A program made the translations under genes and the position numbers. From assembly GCA_037046615.1 (NCBI GenBank), contig JBAOHD010000008.1:248001-312000 (forward strand): 64,000 nucleotides of DNA, read 5' to 3'. How positions within the stretch are numbered: the stretch's first letter is position 1; each line of letters begins with the position of its first letter. This document shows positions 1 through 8,823 of this stretch, in pieces. Under the pieces are notes generated by a model. It did not search any database and was not told the DNA's origin. It worked only from the letters and a program-made list of their open reading frames with translations. This stretch comes from Phosphoribacter sp037046615 (GTDB lineage Bacteria; Actinomycetota; Actinomycetes; Actinomycetales; Dermatophilaceae).

Positions 1-1001
1 AATACGCCAAACCCCGCAGCGCGGACGTCGAAACGCGTGCGGGGGTGACCCTGCCGGCATATCGGGGGGACATGGTCAACGACTTCGCCTTCACTCCCGA
101 AGCCCGCACGCCCGACCCCAAGCGGCTCGTCGAGGCATACCACCGCTCGTCGGCGACCCTCAACCTCGTGCGTGCCTTCACGATGGGCGGATTCGCCGAC
201 CTCCGGCACGTCCACGACTGGAACAAGGGCTTCGTGTCGAACGCCGCCAACGTCCGCTACGAGCGGTTGGCCCACGACATCGACAAAGCGATGAAGTTCA
301 TGGCAGCGTGCGGCGCCGACTTCGACGCGATGAAGACGACCGAATTCTTCGCCGCGCACGAGGCGCTCCTGCTCGACTACGAGCGTCCCTTGACGCGGAT
401 CGACTCGCGGACGGGGTTGCCCTACGACACGTCGGCGCACTTCATCTGGGTCGGGGAGCGCACCCGTGACGTCAGCGGTGCCCACATCGACTTCGTGTCC
501 CGGATCCACAACCCCGTCGGGGTCAAGCTCTCACCGAAGACCGAGTTCGACGACGTTGCGCGCATCCTCGATCGCCTCGACCCGCAGCGTGAGCCGGGTC
601 GACTGTCGTTCATCACCCGGATGGGTGCCGAACGAGTCCGGGATGCTCTCGCGCCGCTGATCGAACGGGTGCAGGCCGAAGGCGGGCAGGTCACGTGGAT
701 CTGCGACCCGATGCACGGCAACACCTTCGAGTCCAATGGCGGCTACAAGACCCGTAACTTCGACGACATCGTCGAGGAGGTCCATGGCTTCTTCGATGTC
801 CATCACCACCTCGGCACGGTCCCCGGGGGCCTGCACGTCGAGCTCACCGGTAACGATGTCACCGAGTGCATCGGCGGGTCGGAGAAGATCCTCGACACCG
901 ATCTCGTCAAGCGGTACGAGACGGTGTGCGACCCCCGCCTCAACCACCAGCAGAGCCTTGAGCTGGCCTTCCTCGTCGCTGAGATGCTTGGCCGGGACTG
1001 A
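1..1001 (+). CDS. aroG: Class II DAHP synthase (3-deoxy-7-phosphoheptulonate synthase), 5' truncated by window edge
   Basis: The enzyme condenses phosphoenolpyruvate and erythrose 4-phosphate in the first step of the shikimate pathway. The frame is open from base 3 with no start: the residues before the first GTG (YAKPRSADV) already match the plant/actinobacterial class II family, so the gene begins outside the window and about 330 C-terminal residues of roughly 450 are seen. Recognisable blocks are YRGDMVN, VRAFTMGGFADL, HEALLLDYERP, NPVGVKLSPKT, CDPMHGNT and the C-terminal LELAFLVAEMLGRD. In M. tuberculosis aroG also sits next to pknL and Rv2175c, as here. The next gene starts 7 bases after the stop, so co-transcription with the aldolase gene is likely. 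Confidence 0.95.
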   Translation, partial: YAKPRSADVETRAGVTLPAYRGDMVNDFAFTPEARTPDPKRLVEAYHRSSATLNLVRAFTMGGFADLRHVHDWNKGFVSNAANVRYERLAHDIDKAMKFMAACGADFDAMKTTEFFAAHEALLLDYERPLTRIDSRTGLPYDTSAHFIWVGERTRDVSGAHIDFVSRIHNPVGVKLSPKTEFDDVARILDRLDPQREPGRLSFITRMGAERVRDALAPLIERVQAEGGQVTWICDPMHGNTFESNGGYKTRNFDDIVEEVHGFFDVHHHLGTVPGGLHVELTGNDVTECIGGSEKILDTDLVKRYETVCDPRLNHQQSLELAFLVAEMLGRD

Positions 1002-1007
1002 TCCCGG

Positions 1008-2042
1008 ATGATCCGCGCCGACCTGCTCTCGGACACCGTCACTCGACCGACTCGGCCCATGCGTGCGGCCATGGCCGAGGCCGAGGTCGGTGACGACGTC
1101 TTCGGCGAGGACCCGTCTGCCCGCGATCTCGAAGAGCACATCGCCGGACTGCTCGGGCATGAGGCCGGGCTCTTCACTCCGACGGGGTCACTGGCCAATC
1201 AGTTGGCGCTGCGGATGCATGTCCGCCCGGGGGAGGAACTCCTGGCCGACTCCCTGGCTCACGTCGTGCGGGCCGAACTCGGTGCGGCAGCGGTCTTTTC
1301 GGGCATCACCTCCCGGACCTGGACCAGCGTCCGGGGCCGTCTTGATCCGGCTGGTCCGCTGGGTCTCGTCGCCACCGGTGTCGGCCCCTACCAGGTCACG
1401 ACGTCGCTCGTCGTGGTCGAAAACACCCACAACTTCGGTGGTGGGACCATCCAGCCGCTCGAGGAGATCAGTGCCCTTCGGCGCGCCACAGCGCCGCTCG
1501 GAGTCCGAATGCACCTCGACGGTGCCCGGCTGTGGAATGCGCACGTCGCGACCGGGGTGCCCCTGCCGGCATACGGGGCGCAGTTCGACACGGTGTCGGT
1601 CTGTCTGAGCAAGGGCCTCGGGGCGCCGGTCGGGTCGGTGCTCGTCGGTCCTGCCGACCTCATCGCCGAGGCGCGGATCTGGCGGAAGCGCTACGGCGCG
1701 GGGATGCGTCAGGTCGGCATCATCGCTGCCGCCGGCCGGTATGCCGTGGACCACCACCTGGAGCGCCTCGCTGACGACCATCGCCGGACGGCGCGAGCGG
1801 CATCCGCGCTGGCCGAGGTCGACCCGCGGGTTGTCGACCCCGCCGAGGTCCAAACCAACATCCTCATGCTCGACGTCGCGGCCGCTGGCCTCGGAGCGCC
1901 GGAGTTCGCCGCGTCGTGCGCCGACAGGGGTGTCCGGGTGTATGCCGCAGGGCCGGGTCTCGTCCGCGCGGTGTGGCACTTCGGTGTCGATGACGCGGCG
2001 ACCGACTTCGCGATCACCGTGATGAGCGAGCTGCTCGACTAG
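1008..2042 (+). CDS. Low-specificity L-threonine aldolase (PLP-dependent)
   Basis: A fold-type I PLP enzyme of 344 residues that should cleave L-threonine/L-allo-threonine to glycine and acetaldehyde in the cytoplasm. The N-terminus (RADLLSDTVTRPT, then GDDVFGEDPS) is typical of the family. HLDGARLWNA around residues 169-178 supplies the Asp that holds the pyridine nitrogen, and Lys202 in CLSKGLGAPVGS is the expected Schiff-base lysine. Length is normal. The ATG lies 6 bases beyond the aroG stop, implying an operon, but the two reactions are not in one pathway. It converges on the EamA gene with only 6 bases between the stops and no clear hairpin terminator. Confidence 0.93.
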   Translation: MIRADLLSDTVTRPTRPMRAAMAEAEVGDDVFGEDPSARDLEEHIAGLLGHEAGLFTPTGSLANQLALRMHVRPGEELLADSLAHVVRAELGAAAVFSGITSRTWTSVRGRLDPAGPLGLVATGVGPYQVTTSLVVVENTHNFGGGTIQPLEEISALRRATAPLGVRMHLDGARLWNAHVATGVPLPAYGAQFDTVSVCLSKGLGAPVGSVLVGPADLIAEARIWRKRYGAGMRQVGIIAAAGRYAVDHHLERLADDHRRTARAASALAEVDPRVVDPAEVQTNILMLDVAAAGLGAPEFAASCADRGVRVYAAGPGLVRAVWHFGVDDAATDFAITVMSELLD

Positions 2043-2048
2043 TGCTCG

Positions 2049-2960
2049 TCAGACCTCGTGGTGGCGGGCTTCGGAAAGATCCGCCGCGGGTCGGTCTGGC
2101 CGCCGACCGGCGAGTTCGACGACATACATCGCCGCCAGGACGAGCACGCCGCCGACGAGCATCCGACCGGTGAGGGACTCACCCCCGAGTGCCACTGCGA
2201 AACCTGCGGCAAAGACCGGCTCCAGGGTCATGACGATCGCAGCCCGCGTGGCCGACATGTGCGCCTGGGCCCATGTCTGCGACCAGAGAGCGAGCACCCC
2301 CGCAGCGGTTGCCATGTAGAGCACCGACCACCACTGTCCGGCTCCTGATGGCCAGGTGATGCCATCCGGCACGGCGGCCACGACGGCAAAGAGCGCGATG
2401 ACAAGCATCTGGACGACTGACATCCCGGTTGCTCGAGAGGGCACCGAATATCGGCCGAGACCGATGATGTGGAACGCGTAGAGAGCAGCCGCGAGCAGGG
2501 TGAGGGTCTCCCCGGTGCCGATGGACACGCCGTTGAGGGAGAGCAGCGCGAGTCCCGCGGTGGCGAGCGCGACGGCATACCAGGTCGTTGCCGGGACCTG
2601 CTCGCGCAGGAGCAGGGCGGTGAAGACGGGCGTCAGGACGACGTAGGTGCCCGTGATGAAGCCCGAGACCGAGGCGTCGGTGTGTGCCAAACCGGCCGTC
2701 TGGAGGAGTTGTGCCGCGCCGTAGAGCCCACCGAGACCGATGCCGGCGACGACATCGCGCCGGCGCAATCCGCGCAAAGGTCGCCAGAAGATCACGACCA
2801 TGAGGACCGCGGCGATCGTGAACCGCACGGCCAGGAAATCGGCCGGAGGCACGGTCTGGACGAGATCACGGATGAGGAAGAACGTGGACCCCCACACCGC
2901 CGTGAGCGCCACGAGGAGGAAGGTCGCGACCGTTTGACGGCGTCGCGGGGAGGCGGTCAT
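2049..2960 (-). CDS. EamA/DMT-superfamily transporter
   Basis: A 303-residue inner-membrane protein with about ten hydrophobic segments in two EamA repeats, the fold of drug/metabolite exporters (RhaT/YdcZ-like). Features seen are the first-helix pattern LTAVWGSTFFLIRDLV, the mid-protein VLTPVFTALLLREQVPA and the second-repeat TLEPVFAAGFAVALGGESLT. Substrate cannot be told from sequence. The start ATG is 7 bases downstream of the kinase stop codon, so it is probably expressed from the kinase transcript. Confidence 0.88.
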   Translation of the reverse strand: MTASPRRRQTVATFLLVALTAVWGSTFFLIRDLVQTVPPADFLAVRFTIAAVLMVVIFWRPLRGLRRRDVVAGIGLGGLYGAAQLLQTAGLAHTDASVSGFITGTYVVLTPVFTALLLREQVPATTWYAVALATAGLALLSLNGVSIGTGETLTLLAAALYAFHIIGLGRYSVPSRATGMSVVQMLVIALFAVVAAVPDGITWPSGAGQWWSVLYMATAAGVLALWSQTWAQAHMSATRAAIVMTLEPVFAAGFAVALGGESLTGRMLVGGVLVLAAMYVVELAGRRPDRPAADLSEARHHEV

Positions 2961-2967
2961 CAGGGCG

Positions 2968-5067
2968 TCAGATCACCGTCAACGTGATGGTCGTCCCTCG
3001 CCGGACCATGGTGCCGGCCGCCGGGTCTTGGAACCGCACCGTCTTGAGCGCCCCGCCGAATACCTTGTTGACCGACACCCCAAAGCCGGCGTCCTTGAGG
3101 ATCTTTTCCGCCTCCGCCTGGCGCTTGAACGTCACATCGGGCACGGCGACGAGGACGGGCCCCTTGGAGACGACGATCGTCACGGTGTCCTTGCGGAAGA
3201 GGGTGCCCTGGGCGGGTGTCTGCGACACGACGACCCCGGCGGGCACCGTTTCGCTGTTGACCTGCTCGCCCTGGGCAACGGTGAACCCGGCAGCGGCGAG
3301 AGTGCGATCGGCCTCGTCCGCCGCCTTGCCGACCACGCTGGGGACGGGAAGGGGCTCGCGGCCCTTGCTGACGACCATGGCGACCGGGGTGTCGCGTTTG
3401 ACCGAGGCGTCGGGCGCCGGGTCTTGACGGATGACGATCCCGGCGGCGACGGTCTCGCTGAACTCCTCGGTCACCGGACCACCGACGAGGTGGCGCTCGG
3501 TGAGCAGCACACCGACGTCCGAGGCCTTGGCGTCGACGAGCTTGGGCACGAGGTAGCGCTCCTGACCCAAGGACACGACGACCCGGACGGCGGAGTTCTT
3601 GCGCAGTTGAACGCCTGCGGCCGGCTGGGCCTCGATGACCTGCCCCTTGGGTTCGGTCTCGCTGTATGCCGTGCCGACGTCGGCTCGTAGGTCGACGGCC
3701 GAGAGTGCCTTCGTCGCGTCCGACTCGGTGAGGTGGACGACGACTGGCACGATCCGCTGCGAGCCAGGACCGGTCGAGTCATACCACCACCAGCCGCCCG
3801 CGGCCCCACCGGCGAGCAGGATGAGCGTGAGCAGGAACGGCCAGACGCGACGCCGGCGGCGCGGCCCGCCTGGCCCGGACACGTCGTCAGGTCCATTGGG
3901 TGGCGACGTGGGGACGAGGGCCGCTGCGGCACCCGTCGCGGCTGCTGCCGCGGTTCCGGGCGGGGGATCGAGTGGGATCACCGCGGTTGTCGCCGACGCC
4001 GAAGTGGGCGACAGTGCGGGAGATGGCGCCGGCGACACCGCGGGCGACAGCGGCAACTCGGTCGTCGCCGCGACGATGCTGAGGACCTTGGTCGGGTCGG
4101 TTACCTCGTGGACGGACGTCGCCGCCGGAAGCGGGATGAGCGAAGGTGCCATCCCCGCGAGGTACACCGGCTCAGCGTCGAGTTCCTCGTCGCTGAGCTG
4201 CCGGGTGGCCTCACGGACTTCGTCGAGGAGGTCTGCGGCCGTGGCCGGACGGTCGTCGGGGTCCTTGGCGGTCGCCCTCGCGATGAGCCGATCCATCTCG
4301 AGGGGGACGGTAGCGACTCGTTCCGATGCCAACGGGACGGCACCGGCGACGTGGAGGCCAGCGATCTCAGCTTCGGTGCGCCCGGCCATCGCCGGTCGCC
4401 CGGTCAGCAGGTCGACGAGGACGAGGCCTGCGGCATACACGTCACTGCGTTCGTCAGCGGCCCGGCGCTGGAACTGCTCCGGAGCGAGATAGGGGACTGA
4501 GCCGAGGACGTGACTGAGGTCGGTGCGGGTCAAGGTCGAGACCTCGCGGGCCAAGCCGAAGTCGGTGACCTTGACCGATCCGTCCGCCGAGATGAGGACA
4601 TTCTCGGGTTTGACGTCCCGATGGATCAGGCCCGCCGCGTGCGCGACCGACAGGGCTCGCAAGAGCGCGGTGAAGATGCGGACCGCCTCGCGCACCGGGA
4701 GGGCTCCCGTGTGATCGAGCCACTGACGGAGGGTGTGGCCTTCGACGTATTCCATGACCAGGCAGACCTGGCCGTGCTCCTCGACAAAATCGTGGACTGC
4801 CACGATCGTCGGGTGGTTGAGTCCGGCTGCGAGTTGCCCCTCGCGGCGGAAACGCGACAAGGTCGCGGCGTCGTCGGCAGCATCAGGTGGCAGCACCTTG
4901 ACCGCAACCCGCCGCCCGAGGCGCTCGTCGGTGGCCAACCAGACGGTCCCCATGCCCCCGTCGGCGATCTTGCGCACCAGGCGATAGCGCCCTGCGATGA
5001 GCCCGTCCTCGGGCGCACCGGTGCGAGGGTCGGCAGGGGTGGACACGGTGGCGAGTTTACGTTCCAT
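2968..5067 (-). CDS. pknL: PknL-type Ser/Thr protein kinase with four PASTA domains
   Basis: A membrane receptor-like kinase of 699 residues. The cytoplasmic kinase domain shows the glycine loop at 37-40 (DGGMGTVW), catalytic Lys57, HRDVKPEN at 149-156, DFG at 169-171 and APEQ at 195-198. A Pro/Ala/Thr-rich linker leads to RRRRR and one transmembrane helix (about 409-428), then four extracellular PASTA repeats (about 440-699), which in relatives sense peptidoglycan fragments. The open frame continues upstream to 5445, but that would overrun the divergent gene, so I place the start at ATG 5067; GTG 5046 is an alternative. The locus matches M. tuberculosis pknL, beside aroG and the Rv2175c gene, whose product is a PknL substrate there. 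Confidence 0.93.
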   Translation of the reverse strand: MERKLATVSTPADPRTGAPEDGLIAGRYRLVRKIADGGMGTVWLATDERLGRRVAVKVLPPDAADDAATLSRFRREGQLAAGLNHPTIVAVHDFVEEHGQVCLVMEYVEGHTLRQWLDHTGALPVREAVRIFTALLRALSVAHAAGLIHRDVKPENVLISADGSVKVTDFGLAREVSTLTRTDLSHVLGSVPYLAPEQFQRRAADERSDVYAAGLVLVDLLTGRPAMAGRTEAEIAGLHVAGAVPLASERVATVPLEMDRLIARATAKDPDDRPATAADLLDEVREATRQLSDEELDAEPVYLAGMAPSLIPLPAATSVHEVTDPTKVLSIVAATTELPLSPAVSPAPSPALSPTSASATTAVIPLDPPPGTAAAAATGAAAALVPTSPPNGPDDVSGPGGPRRRRRVWPFLLTLILLAGGAAGGWWWYDSTGPGSQRIVPVVVHLTESDATKALSAVDLRADVGTAYSETEPKGQVIEAQPAAGVQLRKNSAVRVVVSLGQERYLVPKLVDAKASDVGVLLTERHLVGGPVTEEFSETVAAGIVIRQDPAPDASVKRDTPVAMVVSKGREPLPVPSVVGKAADEADRTLAAAGFTVAQGEQVNSETVPAGVVVSQTPAQGTLFRKDTVTIVVSKGPVLVAVPDVTFKRQAEAEKILKDAGFGVSVNKVFGGALKTVRFQDPAAGTMVRRGTTITLTVI

Positions 5068-5121
5068 GCCCCGGTATGCCGTGGACGCACCCCGGCACGT
5101 CGGCATGGCAGGCTGTCGGAC

Positions 5122-5487
5122 GTGACTGAGCAATCTCTCGAGGACCTCGTCGGCGACTGGACCTACCTGCCGGACGTGGCGGCGCGCTATGGCGTCCCGC
5201 TCTCGCGTGTGCGGCGGTTCGTCGACGAGCGTGAGGTCTTGACGGCGCGGGTCGGGCCCAACCGCGCGGTGGCGGTGCCGACGAGCTTCCTCGGCGCGGA
5301 CGGACCTCGCCCAGAGCTCAAGGGCACCTTTACGGTGCTCGGCGACGGCGGCATGAATGACACCGAGATCATCCGGTGGCTCCACACGGTGGATCCGACG
5401 CTTCCCGCCGGCGACACTCCGATCGCAGCGTTGGCGGCCGGGCACAAGACCGAGATCCGGCGTCGAGCCCAGGCGCTCGCCTTCTGA
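5122..5487 (+). CDS. Rv2175c-like winged-helix DNA-binding protein
   Basis: A protein of 121 residues from GTG 5122, similar to mycobacterial Rv2175c, a small DNA-binding protein phosphorylated by PknL. The N-terminal half (WTYLPDVAARYGVPLSRVRRFVDERE) reads as a winged helix-turn-helix; the C-terminal half (GGMNDTEIIRWLHTVDPTLP) is the conserved Rv2175c C-terminal region. It is divergent from the kinase gene with only 54 bases between the two starts, so the two promoters must overlap; kinase and substrate are likely co-regulated. Target DNA and phosphosites cannot be read from the sequence. Confidence 0.85.
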   Translation: MTEQSLEDLVGDWTYLPDVAARYGVPLSRVRRFVDEREVLTARVGPNRAVAVPTSFLGADGPRPELKGTFTVLGDGGMNDTEIIRWLHTVDPTLPAGDTPIAALAAGHKTEIRRRAQALAF

Positions 5488-5504
5488 TGGCTGCTCGGTG
5501 CGCG

Positions 5505-6602
5505 TCAGGTCGAGCGGGCTGTGGCGGCTCCGATGAGCTCGTCGAGGACCGTCACGGCGACTGGATCGAGGTCTCCCGCGACCTGAGCCAGGGCCTCGGA
5601 TGCCTCCCCGCAGAGGCGGGCGATGTCGTCCTCGACGGACTCGTCGGCGCCGGATGACGCGATGAGGTGACGCAGCTCGCCCACGCCGCTCGCGTCGAGC
5701 TCGGGTCGGCCGAATAGCGCGTCGAATCGGTCGGTCTGCGGGGGTGTCATGCGGTCGAGAGCGTGAGCGACGAGCACCGTGCGTTTACCCTCGCGCAGGT
5801 CATCACCGGCGGGTTTGCCCGTGGCGGCCGGGTCTCCGAACACCCCGAGGAGGTCGTCGCGCAGTTGGAAAGCCTCCCCGAGCGTGAGCCCGTAGCGGGA
5901 CAGCCCCGCCAGGGCCGTCCCCGTGACGCCACCAGCCAACGCGCCGATGAGCAGCGGGTGCTCGATGGTGTATTTCGCGCTCTTGTAACGGATAACGCGT
6001 CGGGCTGAACTCAGCCGGGCCTCAGTCGTCAGCCCCTCCCATCCGCGAGCCGACTCCAAGACGTCGAGGAACTGACCACCCATGAGCTGAGTGCGCATCC
6101 GGTCGAACATCCCTCGTGCCCGCGCCAGATGCTCAGTCGGAAGGCCACTCGTGGCGAACAACTCGTCGGTCCACTGCAAGCACAGGTCACCGGCGAGGAT
6201 CGCGGTCGCCTCACCGAAGCGCCCGCTGTCCCCGGACCATCCCGACTCGGTGTGGATGGCGGCCACGGCGCGGTGGGCGGACGGCATACCCCGTCGGGTG
6301 TCGCTGCCGTCCATCACGTCGTCGTGCAGGAGGGCTGCGGCCTGAAAAAACTCCATGGCCGTAGCGAGGCGGACCAGGGCGTCCGAGCCGGGGTGGCCGG
6401 CAGCGCGGTAACCCCAATAGGCGAAAGCGGCCCGCAGCCGCTTGCCGCCCGTGAGCAGCTGGCGCACGGAATCGATGAGGGGGTCAAGGTCCGGGCCGAT
6501 CTCGGCGAGCACCTCGTGTTGGCGCGCGAGCTCGGCCACGACGGCCGCCTGGACGCGGACGCGCACGTCCTCTCGGTCGAGAGGGGTGGTCGGGGTGGTC
6601 AC
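5505..6602 (-). CDS. idsA: Polyprenyl diphosphate synthase (IdsA-type, GGPP/FPP synthase)
   Basis: A trans-prenyltransferase of 365 residues elongating allylic diphosphates with IPP, feeding menaquinone, carotenoid or lipid-carrier synthesis. The first aspartate-rich motif DDVMD lies at residues 94-98, followed by GSDTRRG; the second Asp-rich region is FQLRDDLLGVFGD, with GDDLREGKRT downstream. The frame runs further upstream but GTG 6602, preceded by GGAAGGGC, is the likely start because the M/VTTPTTPLDRED N-terminus fits the family and a longer form would cross the divergent metF promoter. Chain length cannot be decided safely. Position beside the Rv2175c homologue matches mycobacterial idsA2. 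Confidence 0.9.
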   Translation of the reverse strand: MTTPTTPLDREDVRVRVQAAVVAELARQHEVLAEIGPDLDPLIDSVRQLLTGGKRLRAAFAYWGYRAAGHPGSDALVRLATAMEFFQAAALLHDDVMDGSDTRRGMPSAHRAVAAIHTESGWSGDSGRFGEATAILAGDLCLQWTDELFATSGLPTEHLARARGMFDRMRTQLMGGQFLDVLESARGWEGLTTEARLSSARRVIRYKSAKYTIEHPLLIGALAGGVTGTALAGLSRYGLTLGEAFQLRDDLLGVFGDPAATGKPAGDDLREGKRTVLVAHALDRMTPPQTDRFDALFGRPELDASGVGELRHLIASSGADESVEDDIARLCGEASEALAQVAGDLDPVAVTVLDELIGAATARST

Positions 6603-6746
6603 GAAAGCCCTTCCGCAGACGAGGTATGCCGGGTGCGTGCCTCCCAGGGGGGCCTCCCCGGGGCGCCGATGTCGCGCGCCCAGCCTAACCCGGTGTCCTC
6701 CTGCCTCCCGGCGGGGCGGCTGCCGAGACGGCTCTAGTCTGGAGAC

Positions 6747-7697
6747 ATGTCGTCCCTGCGTCGCCCAGAGCATGTCGTGCGCTCGATCCCGGATGCCCTG
6801 TCCGGAGCACGACCTGCGATCAGTTTCGAGTTCTTCCCACCGAAGGACGACGCCGGTGAGGCGCTGCTGTGGGAGACGATCCGGCGACTCGAAAAGACCC
6901 AGCCGACGTTCGTGTCAGTCACCTATGGGGCCGGCGGGACGAGTCGGGACCGCACGATCCGCGTCACCGACCGGATCGCCCGCGAAACGACGATGACCCC
7001 CATGGCGCATCTCACTTGTGTCGGACACTCAGTGGCCGAGTTGCGCAACATCATCGGCCACTACGCCAACGGAGCGGTGCGCAACATCCTGGCGTTGCGA
7101 GGAGACCCCCAGGGCGGGCTCGACCAGCCGTGGGTGTCCCATCCCGAGGGCCTCGACCACGCGGAGCAACTGGTCTCGCTGATCCGTCAACTCGGACCAT
7201 TCACGGTCGGGGTCGCGGCCTTCCCCGATCGCCACCCCGAGAGCCCGAGCCTCGACGCTGATGCCGAGGTGTTGGTGCGCAAGGCCGATGCCGGCGCGGC
7301 CTTCGCGATCACGCAGTTCTTCTTCACGACCGATGCCTACCTCCGGCTACGCGACCGGGTCGTGGCTCGCGGACGCGAGCTGCCGATCATCCCGGGACTG
7401 ATGCCGGTGACGAATGTGCGCCAACTGGCTCGGATGACCGAGCTTTCTGGTCAGCCGGTGCCGAAGGAGGTGTCCGATCGTCTGGAGGCCGTCGACGGGG
7501 ACCCTGCGGCGGTCCGCGAGGTCGGTGTCCAGATTGCGACTGAACTCGCCCAGTCACTCCTGGCCGAAGGTGCTCCGGGCATCCACTTCATCACGATGAA
7601 TCGGTCGCCCGCGACGCTGCAGGTGTGGGACAACCTGGGGCTGGAGGCCGCCCAATGGGGGGCCGCTGCTGCTGTCCCTGACCCGGTGCGGTCCTGA
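6747..7697 (+). CDS. metF: Methylenetetrahydrofolate reductase
   Basis: A flavoprotein of 316 residues that reduces 5,10-methylene-THF to 5-methyl-THF for methionine synthesis. ISFEFFPPKDD at the start, TYGAGGTSRDRT (residues about 58-69), AHLTCVGHS, NILALRGDPQGG and ITQFFF are the standard TIM-barrel MTHFR motifs. It starts 144 bases from the idsA start on the opposite strand. Upstream there is a GTATGCCG copy but no riboswitch-like structure that I can recognise. Confidence 0.95.
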   Translation: MSSLRRPEHVVRSIPDALSGARPAISFEFFPPKDDAGEALLWETIRRLEKTQPTFVSVTYGAGGTSRDRTIRVTDRIARETTMTPMAHLTCVGHSVAELRNIIGHYANGAVRNILALRGDPQGGLDQPWVSHPEGLDHAEQLVSLIRQLGPFTVGVAAFPDRHPESPSLDADAEVLVRKADAGAAFAITQFFFTTDAYLRLRDRVVARGRELPIIPGLMPVTNVRQLARMTELSGQPVPKEVSDRLEAVDGDPAAVREVGVQIATELAQSLLAEGAPGIHFITMNRSPATLQVWDNLGLEAAQWGAAAAVPDPVRS

Positions 7698-7773
7698 CCT
7701 GTCCCGGCCCTGGGTCACCGTGCGTCAGGGGTTGTCACCTCTCTGAGGTCCCGTGCGTCACCTGTCAGCTCAG

Positions 7774-8505
7774 TTAGCGGGCGTCGTGGTCCTGGTCGTA
7801 AGGTGCGCGGCGGCCCATGGTGCCCTCGCCGCGGTCGTTGCCCTGAGGCAAAGCGACGGTGTCTCCTCGGCGCGATGGTGGCTCGCGGAGCGACCCGGCG
7901 CCACTGGGTGCACCCGAGGTCAAGCGCTCGCCCCAGGCGTCGTAGCGGGACTTGAAACGCCGGACTCGCTTGAGCAGGACGATGACGATGGCAGCGCCGA
8001 CGACGAGGAGGAAGCCAGCGATCCCTGCGGCGATCCACGGACTGGCGAAAGCCGTGGCGATGACGGCGGCGACGGTGACGTCCTCGGCGGTCGAGACGAC
8101 GATATTGCTCGCAGGCTCGGGGGAGGTGTTGACCGCTGCCCGGGTGCCCGCCTTGACCAGGTGGGAGGCCAGCGCGGCGAAGCCGCCGGTCGCCGCCATG
8201 AAGGCCGCATTGAGGTCGGAGCTCTCGTGGCCGAAGAGGTAGCCGAGGGTGGCGCCGACGGCCGGCCGGATGACGGTGTGGATCGAGTCCCACGTCGAGT
8301 CGATGTAAGGGATCTTGTCGGCGACCATCTCGATGACGAACAAGACCGCTGCCCCGATGAGGACGTCGGTCCGGGCAAGGGCGTCGGGTATGCCGCTGAC
8401 GGTGAACACCCGCTCGGCCAGTCCCATCATGAGCACGACGGCATACGCATTGATGCCGCTCGCCCAGCCCGACGTGAAAACCCAGGGCAGGACTTCTGCA
8501 CCCAT
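7774..8505 (-). CDS. DUF4126 membrane protein
   Basis: A membrane protein of 243 residues with the DUF4126 pattern WVFTSGWASGINAYAVVLMMGLAER near the N-terminus and several further hydrophobic segments, ending in a polar, Arg/Asp-rich tail. The start ATG 8505 has AGAAGGA eight bases upstream, which favours it over the longer frame reaching 8619. The function of the family is unknown. It converges on metF with 76 bases between, and has no obvious operon partner. Confidence 0.85.
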   Translation of the reverse strand: MGAEVLPWVFTSGWASGINAYAVVLMMGLAERVFTVSGIPDALARTDVLIGAAVLFVIEMVADKIPYIDSTWDSIHTVIRPAVGATLGYLFGHESSDLNAAFMAATGGFAALASHLVKAGTRAAVNTSPEPASNIVVSTAEDVTVAAVIATAFASPWIAAGIAGFLLVVGAAIVIVLLKRVRRFKSRYDAWGERLTSGAPSGAGSLREPPSRRGDTVALPQGNDRGEGTMGRRAPYDQDHDAR

Positions 8506-8823
8506 CGTGTCCTTCTCTTTCCCGCATGAGGTGAGCCTGGTGCTCACCGCAGAGTCAACGTTCTGGGGCTGCCGAGGATTTCCTCGCGCCGGCGATCGGT
8601 CGCAACAAGACGGTAACAAGTGGGGAAACTCGCCCTGTGCGCTGTGTCTGCCGGTGTCTGCCGGTCTCTGCCGAGCGCACGAACGGCGCCGACGAAGTCT
8701 CAGATCACCCCCTGTCGGATCTGAGCCATCATCGACGCCGTCGTGTTGACCACGCTTACCGTCTCATGTCGACGGCGGTGACGGTATCCGTATTCGTACC
8801 TAGATTTACCCCGGTCTCCATCC
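8506..8823. other. Intergenic region with direct repeats and a short hairpin
   Basis: No credible gene is seen in these 318 bases. They hold the promoter and ribosome site of the DUF4126 gene (reading leftwards), a tandem TGTCTGCCGG pair at 8645-8664 followed by a degenerate third copy, and an inverted repeat at 8699-8725. The right end, around CGTATTCGTACCTAGATTTACC, is noticeably poorer in GC than its surroundings and lies downstream of the ybaK stop. Confidence 0.5.
8699..8725. terminator. Candidate hairpin downstream of the ybaK operon
   Basis: CTCAGATC (8699-8706) and GATCTGAG (8718-8725) form a perfect 8-bp stem around an 11-base loop. It sits about 100 bases past the ybaK stop and lacks a T-run, so it may be a weak terminator or an operator-like palindrome; the sequence alone does not decide. 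Confidence 0.35.

Noticed and set aside
5068..5445. Upstream extension of the kinase frame (126 further codons)
   Set aside because: It would overlap almost all of the divergent Rv2175c-like gene, and its product is unrelated to kinase N-termini.
8506..8823. A small RNA or riboswitch gene in the 8.5-8.8 kb gap
   Set aside because: Only a single 8-bp stem and short direct repeats are present; no known riboswitch core or promoter-terminator pair could be recognised.
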